Below, piece by piece: positions 53,922 through 61,241 of a stretch of 64,000 bases of DNA. A program made the translations under genes and the position numbers. The DNA comes from Prevotella sp. (lineage in GTDB: Bacteria > Bacteroidota > Bacteroidia > Bacteroidales > Bacteroidaceae): contig JAFXZF010000009.1 of NCBI GenBank assembly GCA_017541365.1, forward strand, positions 83,117 through 147,116, read 5' to 3'. How positions within the stretch are numbered: position 1 is the first letter of the stretch; each line of letters opens with the position of its first letter. The notes below the pieces were generated by a model that searched no databases, was not told the origin of the DNA, and saw only the letters and a list, made by a program, of their open reading frames with translations.

Positions 53922-54163
53922 GCTATGCTTCTATTTGTAAGATACATAGCTTCAAGCATGTAAAAGCTATGCTATAGAATAACAAAACAAGTTGAATAAA
54001 AAAAACAAAATAGGCTGATTTGTTAAACAAAATAGACTAAGTTGTAAAACAAAATAGGCTGATTTGATAAACAAAATAGGCTATTTTGTTTTACAGAAGC
54101 ATTGCTATGGTACTTTGAAAGCTATGCTGTAGCAGGACAAACGCTATGCTACATGTTTATTTT
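53922..54163. repeat. Tandem array of about eleven degenerate 22-bp units
   Basis: The stretch divides into consecutive 22-base units from 53922 to 54163, with one probable single-base slip. The four central units share ACAAAATAG at 54005, 54027, 54049 and 54071, exactly 22 apart. The outer units share GCTATGCT (53922, 53966, 54121, 54143). A perfect 21-bp palindrome, AACAAAATAG-G-CTATTTTGTT, lies at 54070-54090. The array fills most of the 320-bp gap between the lipoprotein gene and the C10 peptidase gene and runs over the stop codon of the latter. No reading frame makes sense of it. Confidence 0.85.
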
Positions 54164-54921
54164 ATCTTGTATAGACTGAGGTTTGCCAAATGGTAAACCT
54201 CTATTTTCTCAGGGCACTCATCGTGCACTGCCTTTGGCATAACAATCATAGTAGTAGCTGGTGCGATGCCTATTACCGCTGTCTGAGAATAACTGGAGCA
54301 CACCTCATCAAGGGTGTAGTAACCATCAGCTTTCATTGACCAAGCCATATTGAAATGAAACTTGCCGTCCTTATAGCCATCGCACACAAACTGGTGCTGA
54401 TACACGTCATTAAAGAAATAGCCGGAATACATTACGGGCCGTCCTGCTGCAAGCTCGTTGTATATCATCTCCTCCCAAGCTTCATCACTGTATTCCATAC
54501 GATACAGTTCACCACTCGTTTCCTTGTATCCGAAATCACGCGAGAAAGCCTCTGCTGCATCCATGGCGAAAGCTGATGATGAGCCTATGCCATACTGCAT
54601 ATCGACCGCCTTGCCACAGTCTGCCATCAGCTTTGCCACAGCCTGCCTCTGCTCATCCGTCTCGCTGCCAGTATAGGTCAATTGCATATTATCCCAATCG
54701 AAGCCCTCCGCAGGACACTTGTGGTAATACATTATCTGCGCCATAGCCGTTGCCACACAACCCGTCTGGCAGTGCACACCACTCTTCACGGGGCATTGCA
54801 GATTATACGGCGAACCTTGTCCCCATGTTGTTTGGAGCAAGGGGGGTATTGCAGCACGTTGGCAGTAGCCACTCAGTGCCACTGCCAACGTTATCAATAT
54901 TGTAATACTCAGTCTTTGCAT
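54157..54921 (-). CDS. C10-family (streptopain-like) cysteine peptidase without prodomain
   Basis: Secreted peptidase of 254 aa from the ATG at 54921 (MQRLSITILITL leader, cut near GYCQ); an ATG at 54936 adds five residues. The catalytic Cys is in CQTGCVATAMAQIMYYH and the catalytic His probably in YQHQFVCDGYKDG. The usual NWGWGG element after the His is changed to NMAWSM, so activity is uncertain. The mature part starts almost directly after the leader, leaving out the inhibitory propeptide of SpeB-type enzymes. It is last in the metalloprotease-SusC-SusD gene run. Confidence 0.85.
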   Translation of the reverse strand: MQRLSITILITLAVALSGYCQRAAIPPLLQTTWGQGSPYNLQCPVKSGVHCQTGCVATAMAQIMYYHKCPAEGFDWDNMQLTYTGSETDEQRQAVAKLMADCGKAVDMQYGIGSSSAFAMDAAEAFSRDFGYKETSGELYRMEYSDEAWEEMIYNELAAGRPVMYSGYFFNDVYQHQFVCDGYKDGKFHFNMAWSMKADGYYTLDEVCSSYSQTAVIGIAPATTMIVMPKAVHDECPEKIEVYHLANLSLYKIK

Positions 54922-54927
54922 AATAAT

Positions 54928-54960
54928 CTTCCCCATGAAAGGGGGATTTAGGGGGGGCTT
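54928..54960. repeat. G-rich dispersed repeat between the C10 peptidase and the secreted protein gene
   Basis: CTTCCCCATG, a GGGGG run, ATTTA and GGGGGGGCTT. The layout resembles the element inside trmN6 (7447-7479). It covers the upstream start candidate of the C10 gene. Confidence 0.55.
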
Positions 54961-56527
54961 ACTTCACAATCTTCTTTACGCCGTCAGCGGTCTTAACGAT
55001 GCTGATACCCTTCTGCGGAGCAGGTATCTCAGTACCGTCGATGCCAAAGTACTTAGCACCTTCAGCACCAGCAGCCTTCACACTCTGAACTGCAGAAGGA
55101 CTCATTTCCTGGAACATTGTTACTACGTCAGCGCCATCAGTTGAAACCAATGCGACATACTGATCATTAAACTGTGCAGCATCCAATATGGCCATTGACT
55201 CTGAACCCTTTGCAGTACCATCGGAAGTCTTGAAGTGATACACCTTCGCATCTGTGCCTACGTGTGTCTCCTCACCTGTTACTACCATGCCATTAGTGAA
55301 AGACTCGTCCTCTGCTTCATTTACCCATGAGTAACTAACTGTTTTTGTCATAGGAGAGATTGTAGCCAAGAATGAAGCATGATTGTACTTATTCTCTTCT
55401 CCTGCACTCTTGGAATACTTTGAGTTGTCAAGTGGGAACTGACCAGAGAACGTGCCACCAAGGATAATATTGGTACCAGACATCTCGCCAAAGAGATTAT
55501 ACTGTGTATATTCCTTGTCCTGTGGTGCTGCATGATATACAAGTGACATATTCTCAATATTTGAGGTCATAGACAAGACCAAAGCGTGCTCATTCAGACC
55601 TCCGCCATTCACTTCGAAAGAGAAATTCTTGGGTGTCTGTCCAGGGACTGTGAGGGTCTCGTTACCCCAACCTATGAATGCAACACCTACCATGCCACTC
55701 ATGGTAACGAAACTGAATGCCTCAGGACCACACTGCAAACCATCATCGAGCATGTCAGCATCTGTGGTAGCCATTACGTTTGCTACGCTTGTCATGCCAG
55801 TGAGATCTGTGCTGCTTAATGAGAATACACCTGCTCCAGGAATATCTGATACATAACATGTCTCAAAAGTGTCAAAGTCTAGCATCGTGACATATCTGCC
55901 TTCCCAGCCAAGACTCTCGACTGCACCATTATAAAAACAAGAAACATAGACCTTACCGTTGTCAACAACAATCTTGTTAGGATTGACACGTGCTTCACCC
56001 CAATAGCCAGATTCTGGACCTGCAGCGTTAACTTGTTGTGCAGCAAGTATTTTACCATCAGAATCAATCTTTATGATATATCCAGCAAAACCGGAAACGA
56101 CTTCCTCTCCCCACATTTCATCATATCTGGTAGGGTTGACGATTGTCTTTGAGTTTCCGTCTGTGCCGATAAATTCCGTTTGGTCTCCTGTAACGGTACC
56201 TGCTACATAGAGGTTTCCATCAGTGTCAACTGTCATGGCTCTCACATTGTTCTTACCATTGAAACTGATAGCCCATATCTCATCACCAGATTTGTCATAC
56301 TTAACAACGCAGGTAGAGGTCGTTGTTGCTACAACCACCTTGTTGGCAAAATTAAAATCCTTATCAACAGAACTGCTGACATACACAGAACCATCGCCTG
56401 CTACTGTTGTGTGGACACTACTTGCCGTTGAAGTTACTGGGGTAAACTTCTTCATTACCCAAGAATTTTCTGCAAAAACATTCATAGCGCATACTAATGC
56501 TACTAACGAAAGTAAACACTTTTTCAT
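54959..56527 (-). CDS. Secreted beta-propeller-like protein with C-terminal sorting-type domain
   Basis: Exported protein of 522 aa; the signal peptide ends near NVFAEN and there is no lipobox. The sequence has repeated DGSVYVSSSV / DTDGNLYVAGTV units typical of SBBP or NHL-like propeller blades, and is otherwise not recognised. The last 35 residues (KYFGIDGTEIPAPQKGISIV, then a basic end) resemble the C-terminal YxLxGxxVxxPxKGIYI domain common on secreted Prevotella proteins, which may be a sorting or anchoring signal. It lies between SusD and the C10 peptidase, in the position where SusCD loci often encode a surface binding protein. Confidence 0.75.
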   Translation of the reverse strand: MKKCLLSLVALVCAMNVFAENSWVMKKFTPVTSTASSVHTTVAGDGSVYVSSSVDKDFNFANKVVVATTTSTCVVKYDKSGDEIWAISFNGKNNVRAMTVDTDGNLYVAGTVTGDQTEFIGTDGNSKTIVNPTRYDEMWGEEVVSGFAGYIIKIDSDGKILAAQQVNAAGPESGYWGEARVNPNKIVVDNGKVYVSCFYNGAVESLGWEGRYVTMLDFDTFETCYVSDIPGAGVFSLSSTDLTGMTSVANVMATTDADMLDDGLQCGPEAFSFVTMSGMVGVAFIGWGNETLTVPGQTPKNFSFEVNGGGLNEHALVLSMTSNIENMSLVYHAAPQDKEYTQYNLFGEMSGTNIILGGTFSGQFPLDNSKYSKSAGEENKYNHASFLATISPMTKTVSYSWVNEAEDESFTNGMVVTGEETHVGTDAKVYHFKTSDGTAKGSESMAILDAAQFNDQYVALVSTDGADVVTMFQEMSPSAVQSVKAAGAEGAKYFGIDGTEIPAPQKGISIVKTADGVKKIVK

Positions 56528-56576
56528 AATTTTGATTTTTTAGTTAATAATAGAGTGATTAATATAAGCATTTATT

Positions 56577-57905
56577 CTATTCCCATATTTCTATCTCTGG
56601 ATTAGCCTCCACTGCCTCTGAAGGGAACTTCATAGTGTACTTCTCAGGCGTGAGGGTGTAGCTTGTGCTACGATACATTCTTGAAAGCTGAGGCTGAGTA
56701 GTACGACGTAGGTCATACCAACGGTGTCCCTCAAAAGAAAGTTCGCGAGCACGCTCATCATATATCTCCTGAAGGAGCTCCTCCTGCGACATGCCCACCA
56801 TAAGGTTCTGTGCATTTTGAAGCGCAGTGCTGTTAAGTCTTTTATTCAAAAGAGGCATGAGCTGTGCGATGGCATCAGACGTTTTTCCCAATTCCACGAG
56901 TGCCTCAGCCGCAGTCAGATAAGCTTCTGCAGAACGGAAAGAGCAATAGCCATCCCGCTTCTTTAGCGTAACGGTGCTACTGCTGGTATCGTAGTACTTA
57001 GTCTTACGGCTGTCACCATCACGATATTTTTGTATCAGGTCATTATGCACCATGTTAATTACAGTTGACATATTGGTGCTGAAATGTTCCAGTGCAACGA
57101 TGTTCTCAACAGACTCCGGGTCGGTAGGCATCTTAGCTGATGAGGAATTCAAATCTTCCAAATCGCCCCATGCGGTGATAACGGTCTGTGCGGCATCGTA
57201 GGCCTTCTGCCACTCACCCATGTAAAGGTATGTTCGCGCACGCAGTGCATTGACTGATGTCACGTTGAAACGGTAGTTGAAGCCCTCGTCCCACTTTTCT
57301 TTCTTCATATATTTGCCCGCCTCGTCAAGGTCGCTGAGGACCTGCTGATATACAGCTTCCACACTGCTGCTACGAGGCACGGCATTGACATCTGCTGCAA
57401 GCATCATCGGCACACCACGCGTGGTAGCTGGAGTACAGTGAGTATATGCCTGAGCATAGAGATTGACGAGGAGGAAATGGCTATAGGCACGCATCATATA
57501 TGCCTCACCCACAAGCTGGCTGACGTCATCTGACGGACCATTCTTTATCTCATCCTTATGCTCTATGATGTAGTTTGCTATATAGATGCAGTGGTAGTAT
57601 GTACGCCAGGAGAAATAAGTGGTGTTGGGTGAAGGGGCTTCGTCTTTCCAAAGCCATAGGTCGAGATATGCATCAAGATCTTCACTGCTGGTCTTAGCAC
57701 CCAGCCTAACCTCATCAGTCCTAATGACAGTCATATAGCGGTCGCCTACAAAATTGTTGTATTCGTAGGTCAGCAGCGCTCGGTACTCATCAAGTGTTGA
57801 CGGAATAACCTTGCCCGTAGGCGTGATATCAAGAAAATCATCGCAAGATACAAATGACATCGACAACGCCAACAAAATGATAATATGCTTAATCCTATTG
57901 TACAT
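56577..57905 (-). CDS. SusD/RagB-family nutrient-binding lipoprotein
   Basis: Outer-surface lipoprotein of 442 aa that caps the SusC channel and binds substrate. The lipobox is SFVSC followed by DDFLDITPTGKVIP, a standard SusD opening. TPR-like helices (AYMMRAYSHFLLVNLYAQAY and LRARTYLYMGEWQKAYDAA) and the C-terminal SusD block (LQEIYDERARELSFEGHRWYDLRR in part) are clear. The short length is closer to RagB-type proteins than to starch SusD. It starts 30 bp after the SusC gene. Confidence 0.93.
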   Translation of the reverse strand: MYNRIKHIIILLALSMSFVSCDDFLDITPTGKVIPSTLDEYRALLTYEYNNFVGDRYMTVIRTDEVRLGAKTSSEDLDAYLDLWLWKDEAPSPNTTYFSWRTYYHCIYIANYIIEHKDEIKNGPSDDVSQLVGEAYMMRAYSHFLLVNLYAQAYTHCTPATTRGVPMMLAADVNAVPRSSSVEAVYQQVLSDLDEAGKYMKKEKWDEGFNYRFNVTSVNALRARTYLYMGEWQKAYDAAQTVITAWGDLEDLNSSSAKMPTDPESVENIVALEHFSTNMSTVINMVHNDLIQKYRDGDSRKTKYYDTSSSTVTLKKRDGYCSFRSAEAYLTAAEALVELGKTSDAIAQLMPLLNKRLNSTALQNAQNLMVGMSQEELLQEIYDERARELSFEGHRWYDLRRTTQPQLSRMYRSTSYTLTPEKYTMKFPSEAVEANPEIEIWE

Positions 57906-57914
57906 TATATTATT

Positions 57915-57936
57915 CTCTTTATACTTTATACTCTCT
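57915..57936. repeat. Period-7 repeat between the SusC and SusD genes
   Basis: TCTTTAT, ACTTTAT and ACTCTCT heptads occupy most of the 30-bp gap. Confidence 0.6.
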
Positions 57937-60900
57937 TAGAAGTTTACATTCAAACCAAAGATGATGCTCTTAGCTATTGGCTGGGCGTATGGGTTTCCCA
58001 TCGTCTCGGGGTCAAGGTAGTTGTCATAGTTGCTGGCAAACACCATGAGGTTTCTACCCTCAAGTGACAACGATGCCGAACTTATGCCAAACTTCTTCAG
58101 CCATTCACTTGGCAGGCGGTAGGCAACGCGCAGGCTCTGCAGACGCCAGTAATTGCATGACTTTACCCACATATCGAGCATGTTGTATGTGTTGCCTATG
58201 CCGTCACTGAGACGTGTATATTCTGCTGCTGTCTCCTGACTGTACACAAGCAGTGGCATGAAGTTGCTGCTCGTATTCTCTGGTGACCAGCGGTTGAGAA
58301 TATCGTGATTGGTATTAAGTCCGCGATCAAAATATACTGGATTATAAGATGGCTGAACGCGCACCTTCATACCGAGATTGAAGATGAAGTTGATGCCGAG
58401 GCTCCAGTTCTTATACTCAAAATGATTCATCAAACCGCCTGAGCACTTGGGGTCTTCGCTACCCATATAAGTGTAGAGGTCACGCTGTTCAGCAGCAGTT
58501 AGTGTACTTGCACCAGCACTGTTGAGTTTGAAGAACTCTTTCATAGTCTTGATACTACCGTCCTTTGCCACAAAGAGGGGGTAACCATTTTCGTCAAGCC
58601 CCGCAGTCTTGTAGGCGAAGAGCGCACCAACAGGATATCCCTCCCTGCCTGGATATGTGGCGTTCTCAGCCACAGACTCGTTGATAACCTCGTTGGTATT
58701 GAAGCCGAGGTTGAGAGTTGTAGTCCATGAGAAATTCTTGTTGGTTATATTCCTTGTGTTGATGGCTATCTCCCAACCTGTATTCTTCATCGATGCCCAG
58801 TTGATGGTGGTGTATTGGAAACCAGTCTCAAGTGGCAGGCTGCGTGAACTGATAAGGTCGGTACTCTTGCGGTAATAATAATCGACGGTCAGACGTATTC
58901 TATTCCTCAGCAAGGCAAGGTCGAGACCTAAGTTAACGTTTTTAGTCTTCTCCCACTTCAGGTCTGGGTTAGGTGCTGTCTGTGCCTCAATGATTGTCTC
59001 AATATTATCGGGCAAAACCGTCGTCCTGCTGAACTTACCAATAAGGTATGGAGAGGTGTTTTTATCTATGTTACCCTGTATGCCGTATGAAGCACGCAAT
59101 GACAGTTCATCAACCCACTTAACGTCGCGCATCCATTTCTCTTCTTTCATGCGCCATAGTCCGCTGAAAGAGTAAAGGGGCAGGTAACGATATTTCTTAG
59201 CCACACCGAATACATCGCTGCCGTCCCAACGCACGCTTGACCCGAAGGTGTAGCGATGGAGCAGTGTGTAAGAGCCTGTGGCAAACCAAGAAACATAAGC
59301 ATTCTCTGTGTGAGTTTCGTCATACAGCGGGTATGACCTTGCTATGCTCTCTGATGGGAATAGGACAGGCTGGGAAGTCAGCGTATGAGCGTCGTAGCCG
59401 TATGCTGTCGATGTAACAGATTCGCTCTCGGTATGTCGCAGTTCAAAACCTCCCATCAGCTCTACATCATGTATATCATTGAAACGCTGATCCCACTCAA
59501 GCATCGTCTTCCATGTCCACTGACTTGAGTGTGAGTCGATCTTCTTTATCTTACCACCCTGTGGCAGTATTATTTTCTGCTCGCCGTCCACGGTGTATTT
59601 AGCATACGCTCTCTCTTTGCGCATAGCATAGCTATTCTGTCCTGTGTAACGCTCAAGGTTGTAGTTATCATACTGATAGCCAAACTGCGTATTGAGTTTC
59701 AGACTCTTAAGCAGGCGCAACTCTGCATCAAACTTTGCCATTACAGAACGGTCTATGCGTTCCTTCGAGGTGTTAGCACGTTCCTCAAAAATATTGAAGT
59801 CAGGAACTTCGTTCTCCCTACCCTGTACATTGGTATCATAGTTATAGTTACCATTAGCATCATACGGCTGGAAGTAAGGATTAACCATGCGAGAATAGTA
59901 AATAGGGTTGGTAAAGCCACCCGCATCGGTCATATAACTTTTCTGCTTGCGTTGGTTAGCAAATACTGACGCTCCGAGCTTGAGCACTTTATTTACCTTG
60001 AAGTCTGCTTTGAGGGTCACATTGTAGCGGTTGTTCTCAACCCCTACGGTTGTTCCTTTTTCATCATAATAACCTAAAGAAGCATAGTAGTGTGCACGCT
60101 CAGAACCACCACTCACGCTGGCATTATACTCTTGGTTGAACACTGTACGAAAGAGTATGTCATTCCAATCCACATTGGTGTTGCGCAATTGGTTAATCTG
60201 CTGCTGTGCCGTCTCAGAGAGGGCATCCCATCCTCCCAGTTTATATGCAGGCATCTCACCAAGGGAGTTGATAATCTGCGCCACACCGCCCTTGTTTTCA
60301 CGATAGGTGTAGTTACTGCTCAGCAGGTCAAGCTCAAGGTTCACTTTCTCATTTGAGTTAAGCAGATTGAGACGGTCTATACCTCGTTTGGGGGTAACAG
60401 AGAGCTTTGTGGAGAAACTTACGATAGGTCTGCCTTCCTTACCCTTCTTGGTAGTAATGACGATGACGCCATTAGCAGCACGAGCACCATATATAGCAGT
60501 AGCAGCAGCATCCTTCAACACCGTGATGTTGTCAATATCTGCAGGATTGAGACCAGCTATGCTTGTCTGATAAATATCATCTATGTCATTAAGATTTTCC
60601 ATCGTTGGTATATCGTTACCCTCAAGAGGCATACCATCAAGTACCCAAAGAGGTTCCTGCACACCATTGATAGAAGCGGTACCACGGATGCGTATCTTTG
60701 CAGGCGAACCTGGAGCTCCAGATGTTGACACCGACGACACGCCTGCTATCTGACCTGCCAATGCCTCATCGATATTCTTTATGGCACCAAGGTTCTCATC
60801 TGATATTTTAATTTCTGATACAGCAGCAGTGAGTTTGCGACGGTCTATGTTCTGATAACCTGTCACTACAACTTCACTTATACTATGACCTGAGGCTGAG

Positions 60901-61199
60901 AGAGTTACGCTATAATGACTAACACCAGGCTTTAACAGCACTGTCTTGACATCGTAACCCACATAACTCACCCTGATACTTTGAGCCTCCTCAGGCACAG
61001 AAAGTGTAAACTTGCCGTTTACATCCGTCACGGTACCTGTTTGGATTTTCTTGTCACCTACTCCTACGGTAGCACCTATCAGCGGTTCGTTTTCCAACTC
61101 GCCGTCCATCACCACACCAGTGATGGTACGCATATCCTGTGCTATAGCTCCCATGAAGCACAGCACAAGCATCAACGATATTGCAAGTAGTCTCTTCAT
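57936..61199 (-). CDS. SusC/RagA-family TonB-dependent outer membrane transporter
   Basis: TonB-dependent importer of 1087 aa. The signal peptide ends near AIAQ. An N-terminal carboxypeptidase-regulatory-like domain (TITGVVMDGELENEPLIGATV region, about 25-105) is followed by the TonB-box-like EVVVTGYQ, the plug (IRIRGTASINGVQEPLWVLDG in part; ATAIYGARAANGVIVITTKKG) and the 22-strand barrel ending IAKSIIFGLNVNF. With the SusD partner it probably imports an oligomer; the flanking proteases suggest peptides, as for RagAB. Confidence 0.94.
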   Translation of the reverse strand: MKRLLAISLMLVLCFMGAIAQDMRTITGVVMDGELENEPLIGATVGVGDKKIQTGTVTDVNGKFTLSVPEEAQSIRVSYVGYDVKTVLLKPGVSHYSVTLSASGHSISEVVVTGYQNIDRRKLTAAVSEIKISDENLGAIKNIDEALAGQIAGVSSVSTSGAPGSPAKIRIRGTASINGVQEPLWVLDGMPLEGNDIPTMENLNDIDDIYQTSIAGLNPADIDNITVLKDAAATAIYGARAANGVIVITTKKGKEGRPIVSFSTKLSVTPKRGIDRLNLLNSNEKVNLELDLLSSNYTYRENKGGVAQIINSLGEMPAYKLGGWDALSETAQQQINQLRNTNVDWNDILFRTVFNQEYNASVSGGSERAHYYASLGYYDEKGTTVGVENNRYNVTLKADFKVNKVLKLGASVFANQRKQKSYMTDAGGFTNPIYYSRMVNPYFQPYDANGNYNYDTNVQGRENEVPDFNIFEERANTSKERIDRSVMAKFDAELRLLKSLKLNTQFGYQYDNYNLERYTGQNSYAMRKERAYAKYTVDGEQKIILPQGGKIKKIDSHSSQWTWKTMLEWDQRFNDIHDVELMGGFELRHTESESVTSTAYGYDAHTLTSQPVLFPSESIARSYPLYDETHTENAYVSWFATGSYTLLHRYTFGSSVRWDGSDVFGVAKKYRYLPLYSFSGLWRMKEEKWMRDVKWVDELSLRASYGIQGNIDKNTSPYLIGKFSRTTVLPDNIETIIEAQTAPNPDLKWEKTKNVNLGLDLALLRNRIRLTVDYYYRKSTDLISSRSLPLETGFQYTTINWASMKNTGWEIAINTRNITNKNFSWTTTLNLGFNTNEVINESVAENATYPGREGYPVGALFAYKTAGLDENGYPLFVAKDGSIKTMKEFFKLNSAGASTLTAAEQRDLYTYMGSEDPKCSGGLMNHFEYKNWSLGINFIFNLGMKVRVQPSYNPVYFDRGLNTNHDILNRWSPENTSSNFMPLLVYSQETAAEYTRLSDGIGNTYNMLDMWVKSCNYWRLQSLRVAYRLPSEWLKKFGISSASLSLEGRNLMVFASNYDNYLDPETMGNPYAQPIAKSIIFGLNVNF

Positions 61200-61206
61200 A
61201 TCATAT

Positions 61207-61241
61207 TTCTTAATTCGTAGCTCTTAATTCTTAACTCTTAG
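61207..61241. repeat. Period-7 repeat between the metalloprotease and SusC genes
   Basis: Heptads TTCTTAA, TTCGTAG, CTCTTAA, TTCTTAA and CTCTTAG fill the gap and run into the last codons of the metalloprotease gene. Confidence 0.85.

Noticed and set aside
54070..54090. The 21-bp palindrome as a transcription terminator of the C10 gene
   Set aside because: The stem is almost all A-T and no T-run follows; it is better seen as part of the repeat array.
53922..54163. CRISPR array
   Set aside because: The units are contiguous and degenerate, without unique spacers, and no cas gene is in the window.
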